A stretch of 64,000 nt of DNA. Source: Piromyces finnis (Eukaryota > Neocallimastigomycota > Neocallimastigomycetes > Neocallimastigales > Neocallimastigaceae). Below, piece after piece: positions 54,337 to 64,000 of this stretch. Positions within the stretch are counted from its first letter, which is position 1, and each line of letters opens with the position of its first letter. The stretch is from NCBI GenBank assembly GCA_002104945.1, contig MCFH01000017.1:558001-622000 (forward strand). The letters are read 5' to 3'. The notes beneath the pieces are model-generated. The model worked only from the letters and a program-made list of their open reading frames with translations. It was not told the origin of the DNA and ran no database searches. Made by a program: the position numbers and the translations under genes.

Positions 54337-57300
54337 ATGGCTACCGAATATATTCTTTCTAACCACGGACGTCCACTTAACGGTGACAATTTTAGTGCTT
54401 GGAAATTAAGAATTACCAGCATCCTCACCGCTTTAAATCTCAAGAATTATTTAGACCAAAATATTACTACTGATGGAATTCAAGATCCAGGTGAAATCCT
54501 AAGAATACAAAAGGAAAATGCAGCTGCTGTATCTATTATACTTAACAATATTGAAGATAAAATCTACCCGCTGATAACCGATACTGATACTGCCCACGAA
54601 CTTATGGAAAACTTAAAAATCCTCTTTGAGCAAGACGAAGATGTAACTTTACAAGAATGGATGAACAAATTAAGAGATATGAAGGTCAAAAATCACAAAG
54701 AAATACTTAGCGTAACTAGTAAAATGATGTCCATATTTAAACAAATGGAGAAGAAAAAGTTACCAATTACTGAACAAGAAAAAATAGATTATCTCTTAGG
54801 ATGTATGCCAAAGGAACTAAAAATCATTTTCATTTCTGGAACCACAACTACTGCAAATGACCTTTATGAAGATATTAAAAATAAATACAAATTACTCTAC
54901 CATATAGGAAAAAATAAAGAAATTAGAAATACAAGAAGCTATGATGAAGATATGATGGACATTGACTTAGTTAACAATATAATGAAATTTAACAAGGGCA
55001 ACAACAATAACTCTAGAATAAGCAAATACTGTCATATATGCAATATGAAAAATCATAATACTAGTGAATGCGGTTATAACACAAAAAACAAGAATAGATA
55101 CAACAAATACAACAATAACAGCAACAACAACAGAAGGAAACTATATCAAAATAACAAAAGAAATTATAATAGAAACAACATCAATTATTTAAACAAGAAA
55201 GAAATGGATGAAATTTTATCAAATGATGGACTTGCCTATATTAATAACATCAATAATAAAGAAAATAATGAGAAATCTTCGAACTCTACTACCTGGATAT
55301 ATGACACAGGTGCTTCTGAACACATAACTAATGATAAAAGTATTTTAAGAAATTTTGTTGAACAAAAATTAAAAATGAAGTGTGCCAACAATACTACTTG
55401 TGAATTTCAGGGATTCGGTACATACGAAGGAAAACTAAATAATCATAACATAACATTAAAAAGGGTTTTATACTCCAAGGATATAGCACAAAATCTAATA
55501 AGTGGAATAAAATTAGCACAATCACACATAAATTGTGAAATAATTAATAAAAATTTCAAACCACAGTTAATAATCAAATACAATAATAAAAATATATTTA
55601 GAACACATGTCAATAAAAGGAATAATTTCAAAATTAAAACACAAAATAATAATTTCAATGATAAAAAGATATATTGTATCAATGAAAATTTATCAAATAA
55701 TATATGGCACAATAGATTAGGACATTACTATAACAAAAATCTAGAAAATTTTTTAAAGTCACACAAAATTGAAAATAATGAATGCCTACATTGTAAAATA
55801 TCAAAATTAAATAGAAAACCACACAATGGAATCCCACCCAAAGCGACTAGAAGAAACGAAGTTATTCATTCCGATGTTATGGGACCTTTACCACCATCAA
55901 TAAATCAATATAAATATATTCTAACTTTTATTGACGAAGCTACTAGAAAAGGTTGGGTATTTAATCTAAAAAACAAATCAGATGTTACTAGTACGACTAT
56001 CAATTTTATTAAATTAATCAACAATAACTACCAAAATGAAAAAATTAAAATTTTTAAGTCTGATAATGGAAAAGAATACAATAATAAAAAATTATTAAAT
56101 TTTTGTAAACGAAATGGTATTAAGAAAGAATTTTCCCCACCTTACAATCCTCAAAACAATGGGATAGCTGAACGTTTCAACAGAACTATTACATCGTGCG
56201 TTAAAACAATTCTGTTTTGGGCAAAACTTAGTTTAAACTTTTGGGAATATGCAGTAAAACATGCTGTATATATTTATAATATGATACCACACAGTTGTAT
56301 TTCCAATAAAATTCCTAATGAAATATACTTCAATAAAAAGATAAATCTAAACTATTTAAAAACTTTTGGTTGCATTGCATACTATAAGAATTTCAACCAA
56401 AACAAAAGAAAATTTGATATAAACTCCAGAAAAGGAATTTACTTAGGATTTAATAATAATACTCACTGTTTTATAATTATGGATTTCTACGATCATAATA
56501 TACATTTAGTAAGAGAAGCAATTTTCATAGAAGAAAAACCAGGCAATCTCAAAATTGTATCCGGCAACAATCCTGGTTACTCTAATATTTCAAAAACAAA
56601 AATTTCTAATGGTACAATGGTATATAAACATGATCAGGAATCTAACTATGAGGAGATCGATACCAACCACTATCCTACCATAATTAAAATCAAGAATAAT
56701 TTTGACAATAATTATAATAATATCAGTGAGGATAGTTACACAGAAGAAATTTTTCAACAAAATAATAATCATGAAAATAGTGATGATGGTTACACAGAAG
56801 AAATTTTTCAAGATGAAAATAATCTTAACATTTATGAAAATGATGTAATTATTCAAAATAAAAAATTAGTTACCGAGAATTCCAACAAAGATAATAATGA
56901 AAATATCAGCAATAACAATAATAAAAGACCACTTTCACCTACTGAAGATACACATATTAGCAAATATAGAATTACAAATACAACTGAAGAAGAAAATACT
57001 TCTGAAAATATTGTAAACAACACTATTTATAATATTGACAATAATGATAAAAATTCTGATTGTAACACATTATTTTCTATTAATACTGAGGTTCCACTTA
57101 CTTTCAATGATATATTTAAAAGAGAAGATTGGAAAGAATGGAGACGCGCTATTAGAAATGAACTTTTTAATCTATACAATAATAAAGTTATGATATTTAC
57201 CAAAAATATTCCAGAAAATACAAATGTTATCTCTACAAAATGGGTTTTTAACATAAAACGTGATTCGAACAATAAAATTTCAACATATAAAGCTAGACTT

Positions 57301-58614
57301 GTTGCTAGAGGATACAAACAAAAATACGGAATTGATTATGACAATATCTACTCACCTACATTAGACATTGTTTGCATTAGACTCATTCTATCTTTAGCTG
57401 CAAAATTTAAATGGAACACCTACCAGCTAGATATTAAGGCCGCGTATTTAAATGCTCCATTAGACAAAAATGTTTATGTTTCTATTCCCCAAGGTGATAA
57501 AAACTACAATAAAGGTTTCTGGCTTCTTAAGAAATCGTTATATGGATTAAAACAATCAGGCCGTAATTGGAATATCACTATCTCTGAATTTCTCTCAAAA
57601 ATTGGATTTACTCAATGCAAATCGGAATCTTGTTTATTTTATAAAACTTTTGATAATTCTTTAACTTGTTTAATAGGTCTATACGTAGATGACATGATTA
57701 TTTCTGGCACTAATCAGGAACTTATTAGCACTATATTAAAAATTAAAAATAAATTTTCTATTTCAAAATGTGAAACTATTAATTTCATTTTAGGCATTCA
57801 GGTTGTACAGAAAAACTTCAGTTACACTATTTCCCAAAAATCATATATTGAAAACATTTTATCAAAATATAATTTTAACAATATTAAAAAATCTAAAACC
57901 CCTTGTACTGGTGAAAATTATGTTTCTAAGAACAATTCTTTATTCGATAAAACTATCTACAAATCGGCTATTGGTTCTTTAATTCACTTAGCTAAATGCA
58001 CTCGCCCTGACATTGCTTATGCTGTTAATAATGCCGCCAGATATTGTGAAAATCCTACTGTTAGTGACTGGCATAAAATCATTAATATATTTAAATATCT
58101 CAATTTTTCTATGGAATACTCTATCACTTATGATGGATCTGGTGAATTTATTGCTTATTCTGATGCTGATTTTGGGGGAGACAAAAATGATAGAAAATCT
58201 ACATCAGGCAATCTAATTTGTATGGGAAATAAACCAATCTTTTGGTCATCAAAGAAACAAAAAGTAGTTGCTCTTTCAACAGCTGAAGCGGAACTTATAA
58301 GTACTTCAGAACTAACAAGAAAAATCTTATGGCTAAGAAACATTTTTAAAGAAATTTTGAACAAAAATATAACAATAAAAATATATACAGATAATTTATC
58401 CAGCAAAAAGACAATTGAAAATGGACAATTCAACAACAATATGAAACACATAGACTTAAGAGAACACTTTATCTTTGACGCTTTTAAAAATAATAAAATA
58501 ATTTTAGAATATATAAAATCTGAAAATATGCTTGCTGATACATTAACCAAAAATACTAATGGGCCAAAAATGACTAAATTCACAAACTTAATTTTTAATA
58601 AACAAAATAAATAA
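54337..58614 (+). CDS. Family K copia gag-pol polyprotein
   Basis: 1425 codons, single frame. Gag with UBN2-like capsid region (about 15-190) and CCHC knuckle (C232, C235, H240, C245); protease DTGASEH at 323-329; GAG-pre-integrase HNRLGHY around 458; integrase zinc Cys483/Cys486 and catalytic Asp513, Asp576, Glu612; an Asn/Glu-rich linker (about 740-920) with a duplicated YTEEIFQ motif at 801 and 819; RT with TKWVFNIKR, DIKAAYLNAPL and YVDDM (1116-1120); RNase H with SDADFGG, STAEAE, TDN and the terminal MLADTLTK. The order PR-IN-RT-RH defines Ty1/copia. All catalytic residues are present. The ATG chosen is the first after the primer site. Confidence 0.96.
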   Translation: MATEYILSNHGRPLNGDNFSAWKLRITSILTALNLKNYLDQNITTDGIQDPGEILRIQKENAAAVSIILNNIEDKIYPLITDTDTAHELMENLKILFEQDEDVTLQEWMNKLRDMKVKNHKEILSVTSKMMSIFKQMEKKKLPITEQEKIDYLLGCMPKELKIIFISGTTTTANDLYEDIKNKYKLLYHIGKNKEIRNTRSYDEDMMDIDLVNNIMKFNKGNNNNSRISKYCHICNMKNHNTSECGYNTKNKNRYNKYNNNSNNNRRKLYQNNKRNYNRNNINYLNKKEMDEILSNDGLAYINNINNKENNEKSSNSTTWIYDTGASEHITNDKSILRNFVEQKLKMKCANNTTCEFQGFGTYEGKLNNHNITLKRVLYSKDIAQNLISGIKLAQSHINCEIINKNFKPQLIIKYNNKNIFRTHVNKRNNFKIKTQNNNFNDKKIYCINENLSNNIWHNRLGHYYNKNLENFLKSHKIENNECLHCKISKLNRKPHNGIPPKATRRNEVIHSDVMGPLPPSINQYKYILTFIDEATRKGWVFNLKNKSDVTSTTINFIKLINNNYQNEKIKIFKSDNGKEYNNKKLLNFCKRNGIKKEFSPPYNPQNNGIAERFNRTITSCVKTILFWAKLSLNFWEYAVKHAVYIYNMIPHSCISNKIPNEIYFNKKINLNYLKTFGCIAYYKNFNQNKRKFDINSRKGIYLGFNNNTHCFIIMDFYDHNIHLVREAIFIEEKPGNLKIVSGNNPGYSNISKTKISNGTMVYKHDQESNYEEIDTNHYPTIIKIKNNFDNNYNNISEDSYTEEIFQQNNNHENSDDGYTEEIFQDENNLNIYENDVIIQNKKLVTENSNKDNNENISNNNNKRPLSPTEDTHISKYRITNTTEEENTSENIVNNTIYNIDNNDKNSDCNTLFSINTEVPLTFNDIFKREDWKEWRRAIRNELFNLYNNKVMIFTKNIPENTNVISTKWVFNIKRDSNNKISTYKARLVARGYKQKYGIDYDNIYSPTLDIVCIRLILSLAAKFKWNTYQLDIKAAYLNAPLDKNVYVSIPQGDKNYNKGFWLLKKSLYGLKQSGRNWNITISEFLSKIGFTQCKSESCLFYKTFDNSLTCLIGLYVDDMIISGTNQELISTILKIKNKFSISKCETINFILGIQVVQKNFSYTISQKSYIENILSKYNFNNIKKSKTPCTGENYVSKNNSLFDKTIYKSAIGSLIHLAKCTRPDIAYAVNNAARYCENPTVSDWHKIINIFKYLNFSMEYSITYDGSGEFIAYSDADFGGDKNDRKSTSGNLICMGNKPIFWSSKKQKVVALSTAEAELISTSELTRKILWLRNIFKEILNKNITIKIYTDNLSSKKTIENGQFNNNMKHIDLREHFIFDAFKNNKIILEYIKSENMLADTLTKNTNGPKMTKFTNLIFNKQNK

Positions 58615-58619
58615 TTAAG

Positions 58620-58631
58620 TTTGAGGGGAAG
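58620..58631 (+). promoter_or_regulatory. Polypurine tract of the K copia element
   Basis: TTTGAGGGGAAG immediately before the 3' LTR. The F copia element has almost the same tract. Confidence 0.88.
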
Positions 58632-58905
58632 TGAAAGAATAGAATTTAGCTAGAACTTAAATTACTAATAAAAATTTATATTACTAATATTAAACTTTAA
58701 TTAATAATAAAATTATAATGTAATTACTAATGTAATGTTTCTTAGAATAATCGTAACATATAGTATTACTAATTTACATTAGCCACATACTTTAGTATAA
58801 AAAGGAATTTGTAAATGTATTATTAAAATCTTTGTAATTACCTTTATTAAATTAAATTTAATAAACATAATAAATAAACTTTATTAAACCTAAATTTACT
58901 TTTCA
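58632..58905 (+). repeat. 3' LTR of the family K copia element
   Basis: 274 bp, identical by eye to the 5' LTR, followed by the target duplication ATATT. Confidence 0.92.
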
Positions 58906-59301
58906 ATATTAATTATTAATTTATAAAAATTAAATATTTTATAATTAGATAATAATTAATTAAAATTAAAAAATGTAATAATTAAAATTGTTCATGTATA
59001 AAAAGAACAAAAATTGACAAAAATTACGAAGCTTTAGCGTTAGTAATTTTTTAACTTAAAGTTAATAAAATTTATAAACTCCTATTAAACCTAAAACTTT
59101 AAAAATTTTAATATTTTTAATAACTTAATATATGCCGATATTAAGTTATTGCTAAAATAAAAATATTATTTAAATTTCTTTATATAAATATTATTAGCTT
59201 TACGCCTTCAATAGGAAAGCGTATTATATTTATTAATTAATATAACTAGTGTGCTTACCACAATTTTCTTTAATAAAAAATCGCTTTTTGACAATTTTTG
59301 T

Positions 59302-60414
59302 TGATACGCTACTCCCATAAAAACATAATAAAAACTAGCTGAATAAACACGACTTAACCCATAGTAACTTATAATAAAAATAAATGAAAATAACCTTTAA
59401 AAATGAATGAATAATAATTTTATGAAAATATAACCCTTTTTTTTAAATAAATAATATTCTCTTTATTATATAATAAATTCTGAGTAAAAACGACCTAATT
59501 GTGATAATAATAAAATAAATTATTAAATAAAATAAAATGACTTAATTCAATAATGTATTAAAATAATAAAATAATAATAAATAAATAAATAAAAATGAAT
59601 AAATAAACTAAAAATAAAATGATATACATCAAATAATTAATTCTAGTGTTTTATCCAAGTGTTCTTTAGAAATTCCTTTAAACTTATAAATTAATAAATA
59701 ACTAATTAAGTAATTATTATTAAAATGATAAACTTAAAACCTGGAAATAGAACAATAATAACAATTCTAAAGATAAAATACAGAACTCTTTTATGTTTCT
59801 GTATAAAATGAGTGTTTATAATAATTGATACTTTTAATATTTTAATTTTGTCTTAATTTCATTTTAATTTTATTTTAATTTTATTTTAATATTATTTTAA
59901 TTTTAAATTTAATTATTTTATTCAAGGTATTATACATTTAATGATAGTCAATGATAATTTATAATAATTCTTCTAAATTTAAACATTTTGAAGTAATAAG
60001 AAAATCAAATAAGTAATATTCTATAATATTTTATAATACTAAGACATAATTTTAATTTATTCTTTTAATTTTAATAAATAATAACAATAGTAATAATAAT
60101 ATCTAATAGTTAAAAATAATAATACATGTAATAAATGAAAATGTATAAAAGGAAGATAAAATTCTTCTTTATAAAAAGGGGACAATAAATAGAGAATAAA
60201 AAGACCATAAACAGATAATAAATAAATTATAAAATATAATAAAGATTTAATTTAAAACATAATAAGAGTTTATTTTCGAGTTTTGAGTGATTTATTTGTT
60301 AATTATAAAACATATTTTATTTTATTTTAAATTTATTGTTTCATCATAATAATATAGAATTTATTATTTATTAAAAACATTATATTATTCACAAATATAT
60401 CGGTCAACGCATCA
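59302..60414 (+). mobile_element. LTR of family G, 5' LTR of a truncated element
   Basis: About 1113 bp, TGATAC...CGCATCA. The last ~680 bp match the reverse complement of 28-664. A TATAAAAGG box lies at about 60147-60155. The primer site follows, so this is a 5' LTR. It starts 8 bp after the end of B4. The left boundary is inferred from the TGAT/ATCA ends rather than from a second copy. Confidence 0.72.
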
Positions 60415-60422
60415 TAAAATTT

Positions 60423-60435
60423 TGGTGGAGAATCC
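60423..60435 (+). promoter_or_regulatory. Primer binding site of family G (tRNA type)
   Basis: TGGTGGAGAATCC, 8 nt after the LTR end. Same 13 bases as the H element, where the spacing is 4 nt; here it continues with GGGCGTGACC. Confidence 0.7.
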
Positions 60436-60940
60436 GGGCGTGACCAAAGATATGAAAAAGAATAATATTAATAATACTAATAAATTCTAAAATATTAAGT
60501 GTTTATTAAAAAACAGTTTACATTTAATTTAATTTTACTATATTCTTCTATAATAATAATAATAATAATAATATTAAAAAAAAAATTTAATTATATATAT
60601 AAAAGGAAATATATATATAATTTTAAAATTATAAAAATTTTAATATTTCTAAAAAGGGTATTTAAGAAATTAAAGACTAAGTGATTAATATTTAGTCATA
60701 TACGTTACACAAGGAAGAAAATTTCTATAATTCCTATAATCGTTTCCGTTCTTATTATTAATAAGGATAACTTAATCCATTCAGTTAGTTTGTTATATTT
60801 CTGATCTATCCAGGGGATCAGTGTGATAGTAAAAACTAGGAAAAGAGTTAATCCTTCTCAGCAATTAATAATAAGATCATAATTTGAATTAAATATACAA
60901 TTTTTATTTCTTAATTAAGAGAATAAATTAGTTCACCAGT
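60436..60940 (+). other. Leader of the truncated family G element
   Basis: A+T-rich, with an ATA microsatellite (about 60551-60573) and a less A+T-rich piece at 60700-60860, without coding signal. Somewhere before 60940 the G element gives way to a different gypsy element; the junction cannot be placed exactly. Confidence 0.5.
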
Positions 60941-61187
60941 GCATGTTAAGGTGTAGAAATCATTTTGAAACTATTCAATTATATAGTTTGAAAGTTCCTG
61001 GTGTCGATGTAATTCTTGGATTACCATGGATTAAAAAACACAATCCTGAGACTTTTTATGATTCCAAGAAAATCGATTTTATTTCGGGATACTGCGCTAG
61101 ACACTGTAATCATGGGAAAAGAAATAGAAAAACAAGAAGAAATCTAAAAAGGACAAATTAGACCATGAAGTCCTCGACAAAAGTCTT
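60941..61187 (+). pseudogene. Gypsy protease C-terminal fragment
   Basis: Reads VDVILGLPWIKKHNPET and CARHCNHGK, matching the end of the protease region of the A element (YPCILGLRWLKEHNPS). The catalytic Asp and gag are missing. A frameshift separates it from the RT segment that follows. Confidence 0.75.
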
Positions 61188-62570
61188 ATGAAGAAATCGA
61201 CTAAATCCATTAGTCTCTCAGATAATGCAAGTACCTCGACTAAGGAAGATAAGGAATATGTTAAAGGCCGCCTAGTAAGAACTATTAATGATGAAGAAGA
61301 CAGCGAAGATGACGAAGACAATTACAATAAAAAGTTATGTATAATTAGTAAAATTAGTGAAACAAGTAATAGTAATAATAAATGTAATGATGAATGTGAA
61401 TATAATGAAAATAGTCATAGTTTAATAGAAACAAAGATTAAAAATAATGAAGTAAATAAAGATAAATTGGTTGCCATACCAACCCAATATTTAGAATTTA
61501 GTGAAGTGTTTAATGAAAAAAATTGTGAAGTGTTATCTCCTCATAGACCTTATGATTGTGAAATCAAATTTAAGGATGATGCAACTTTATTTTATGGACC
61601 TTTGTATCCATTAACTGAAGTTGAAAGAGAGGAACTTAAAAAATATATAGATGATAATTTAAATAAAGGTTTTATCAGGAAATCATCGTCTCCTGCTGGT
61701 GCCCCAATTTTGTTTGTTAAAAAGAAGGACGGTTCCTTAAGACTTTGTATTGAATATAGAAGGTTGAATAATATTACAATTCGTAATTCATATCCTTTAC
61801 CTTTAATAAGTGACCTTTTGGATATGGTAAAAAATGCTAAGATTTTCACCAAATTAGACCTTAAATCTGCTTATAATCTTGTTCGTATTAAAGAAAGTGA
61901 CGAATACAAAACGGCTTTTCGTACTAGATATGGCCATTTTGAATATCTGGTTATGCCTTTTGGATTAAAGAATGCACCTGCAACTTTTCAACACTTCATT
62001 AACGATGTTCTTAGTGACTATTTAGACGATTTTGTTATCTCATATATTGACGATATTCTTATTTATTCTAAAGATTCGCCTGGAACTAACTTGAAGAAGA
62101 TACTAGCACCTCAAATGCTTGGTCCATTTGAAATAATTAAAAAAGTTAGTTCTCTCGCTTTCAAATTGAAATTCCCAAAGACAATGAGATGTCATCCAGT
62201 CTTTCATGTCTCATTGTTAGAATCATACTTTGAAAATGAATTTAACGATAGGTCTAATCGTAGGAAGAGAAATATTCACCTTAATACAAATTTGATTGAA
62301 AAAATTCCAGAAAAAATTGAGAAAATGAAATCTATTAATGGTGAAACATTTTATAAGTTATCGTGGAAAGGATTTGACAAATCCACCTGGATTTCTGAAG
62401 ATCAGATTCCAAACAAACAATTAATACAAGAGTTCGAAAGAAACTTTAAAAAGTCAAAACATAAGTCGAATGACTCCATGAAAATTAGAAAGAATAAAGT
62501 TGGTAATTTAATTAAGCATAGATACCAACCATTTGTAATTGAAATTCCTTCGAGAAAAGATTCCCTATAA
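61188..62570 (+). pseudogene. Gypsy deletion derivative: reverse transcriptase fused in frame to the chromodomain end
   Basis: 460 codons, open. Acidic N-terminal linker, then RT residues homologous to the A element (FYGPLYPLTE, KKDGSLRLCIEYRRLN, MPFGLKNAPATFQ, catalytic YIDD around residue 288). Directly after YSKDSPG the frame jumps to the post-integrase region (MLGPFEIIKK, HPVFHVSLLESY) and a chromodomain-like segment (YKLSWKGFDKSTWISEDQI). About 600 codons covering RT thumb, RNase H and integrase are missing, yet the frame is kept. A purine-rich stretch (AGAAAGAGAGA) and the C6 LTR follow, so C is this element's LTR family. Confidence 0.88.
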
Positions 62571-62606
62571 ATTAATCTCAAAGGAGCTCGACTTAGAAAG
62601 AGAGAT

Positions 62607-63186
62607 TGTAAAGATATCAAACGCCTCAACTTGATTTCTTTAATGTAATTTAAGCCACAAGTATTATTGCTTAAGTTACACAATTTATATTACAGAAAAA
62701 GAAAATGAGACATAATTTATTTATTAATAATTAAAGCTTAAAACAAAATAAATTAAATTTCTCAATTCAAACCCTTAGTTTTAGTATTGCTTTGTAATAG
62801 AAATAGATATATAGTATATAATTATTAAATGATTAATATATAAATAATACATGGGCACATATTCAAATTGAATAGTACTTAATTTGAATTGCCTATTTAA
62901 TTTTACTAAAATAGTTATAGCTAAAATATTTTATTAATAGTTAAGATTTTAGCATAGGTTTTAAATATTTTAAATATATAGTTATAATATAATATAAATG
63001 TATTTAGGAAAAATATAAATAGAAGATATTTTTCATCATTTTATTAATGTAATTGTTATTATTAAAAATTCTATTATAATAAAAGATATTTTTATAAAAT
63101 AATTTTTTTTTATTTTATTTTAAAATTTTAGTGTTATTGTAATAGAATAGATATCCTAATCTATTCTTTTAGTGTTCAACATTACA
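62607..63186 (+). mobile_element. LTR of family C (C6), 3' LTR of the deletion derivative
   Basis: 580 bp, TGTAAAG...CATTACA. The left flank is a purine-rich tract (about 62595-62606) instead of a target repeat, and the right flank AGAAC differs from the left, which fits a 3' LTR rather than a solo LTR. It links the C family to a chromodomain gypsy element. Confidence 0.85.
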
Positions 63187-63500
63187 AGAACTCAATAGGG
63201 GGCTTTCTTCTCTAAGTCGACAAACCATTCGGCGGCGGTTCCTTCCAGGTAGCATCCCAAGATATCCAGCTTGTAGGCGTCGGTAGCATCTTCTTCTAAG
63301 TTATACTTGAAATACTTCTCCAGTCTTGCCAGGAAGTAAAGAAGTTCACTTCTTTTTCCTGAAAATCTTGGAGGTTTTGGGATGAGTTTTCCCCTGGTGT
63401 TAACGCTTTTACCAGTCTCATCCTCTATGCCCATCATGGAACTCGCCTCAGAATCTGCGTCACTGGCACCAGCTATTCCATCGTCACGGTTGTTTATTCT
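63187..63500 (-). pseudogene. Gypsy gag N-terminal fragment
   Basis: A minus-strand frame with an acidic start (DDGIAGASDADSEASS), then PPRFSGKRSELLYFLARLEKYF and CYLEGTAAEWFVDLEKK: a clear retrotransposon-gag capsid N-terminus. It is cut at 63186 by the C6 LTR. No continuation is found on the other side of C6. Confidence 0.75.
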
Positions 63501-64000
63501 TAAATATAACTATTTCTATCCATTTTACTATTACTTAATAAACAACAAATTATTAACCAATAATTAATATCCCAATTATTATATTTACTCAATTTTATTT
63601 CTGTACTTATTTTAAACTTTTTTATTAATAACTAAAACCAAATAATGTATTATACTATTATTAACTAAACTAGTATTTTATATTATTACTATTTATTAAT
63701 TATTAACTATTAAACTATTTTAACAACAAAATTATTCTATACCAAATAATTTTAAAATACCCTGAAATTAACTAAAATTAATTTCTAACAACAAAAAAAA
63801 AATTTTTTTAATATTATTTTGAAATCCCCGAATTTAAATCTATTATTAAATTCTCGCTATAATTAATAATTTTTTTTACTATCACTATTACTACTTGTAT
63901 ACAAAGGTGAACTTTTATACTATCAAGTTAGAAAATTGTAAAATAAACTATTCTAGTTCAGGTTTGTATACACTAACTAAACTAAACACTAATTAAATTA
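63501..64000. other. A+T-rich sequence without recognised gene
   Basis: No coding signal on either strand. A possible leader of the gag fragment to the left. The window ends here. Confidence 0.5.

Larger units (their letters stand above)
54049..58905 (+). mobile_element. Complete family K copia element
   Basis: 4857 bp with two 274-bp LTRs (54049-54322 and 58632-58905) that look identical, TGAAAG...TTTTCA, and target duplication ATATT (54044-54048 and 58906-58910). One open polyprotein frame, a primer site and a polypurine tract are present. It is probably recent and possibly still active. Confidence 0.95.
53814..59293 (+). mobile_element. LTR of family B (B4), split by the K copia element
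   Basis: The two parts (53814-54048 and 58911-59293) together form one B LTR of about 618 bp, TGTCAC...TTGACA. Flanks GTCAT and ATTTT do not match. The conserved 11-mer and hairpin are in the right part (loop ATGCCG rather than ATGCTG). Confidence 0.9.

Overview
This window is eukaryotic, extremely A+T-rich DNA packed with LTR retrotransposons nested inside one another. Coding regions use A/T-ending codons and carry long asparagine-rich tracts. Chromodomain Ty3/gypsy elements, a CTA-free eukaryotic tRNA-Ser(TGA) and Tf1-like self-priming LTRs suggest a fungus. A very A+T-rich early-diverging lineage (anaerobic gut fungi, microsporidia or similar) is my guess, but nothing here fixes the lineage. 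No rRNA, CRISPR or bacterial-type operon is present. I use my own letters for LTR families: A (409 bp), B (619 bp), C (about 604 bp), D (about 750 bp), E (about 1 kb, solo only), F (267 bp, copia), G (about 1.1 kb, gypsy), H (595 bp, gypsy), K (274 bp, copia).

Layout. 1-6.8 kb: a decayed family G gypsy element on the minus strand. 6.8-9.1 kb: gypsy scraps plus a family C 5' LTR with its primer site. 9.1-18.2 kb: a D LTR, then a 2.69-kb segment present three times in tandem, bounded by four C LTRs, and containing part of an unidentified gene. 18.4-26.6 kb: a decayed family F copia element on the minus strand, cut by solo LTRs A, C and D and by an insert carrying a 147-residue protein gene. 26.6-29.4 kb: D LTRs, unassigned scraps and tRNA-Ser. 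29.5-43.5 kb: a family B chromodomain gypsy element, inserted 12 bp upstream of the tRNA gene, itself split in gag by a complete family A gypsy element in opposite orientation. 43.5-50.5 kb: a complete family H gypsy element. 51.7-59.3 kb: two B LTRs in opposite orientation, one holding a solo E LTR and the other a complete family K copia element. 59.3-64 kb: a G LTR with leader, a gypsy deletion derivative that fuses reverse transcriptase to a chromodomain, a C LTR and a gag scrap.

The most informative signals are functional rather than gene content. A -1 ribosomal frameshift signal (UUUAAAC, 8-nt spacer, 5-bp stem, 8-nt loop) is shared by the diverged G and H elements. Three separate LTR families (A, B, C) have a 10-11 nt primer site complementary to their own presumed transcript start, the arrangement of Tf1-type self-priming. 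The K copia element has a primer site matching the anticodon arm of tRNA-Lys(CTT). The tandem triplication can be traced to unequal recombination between two solo LTRs, mapped to a 10-bp interval. Four elements (A, B, H, K) have LTR pairs that are identical or nearly so by eye, implying recent transposition; A, H and K have uninterrupted reading frames.
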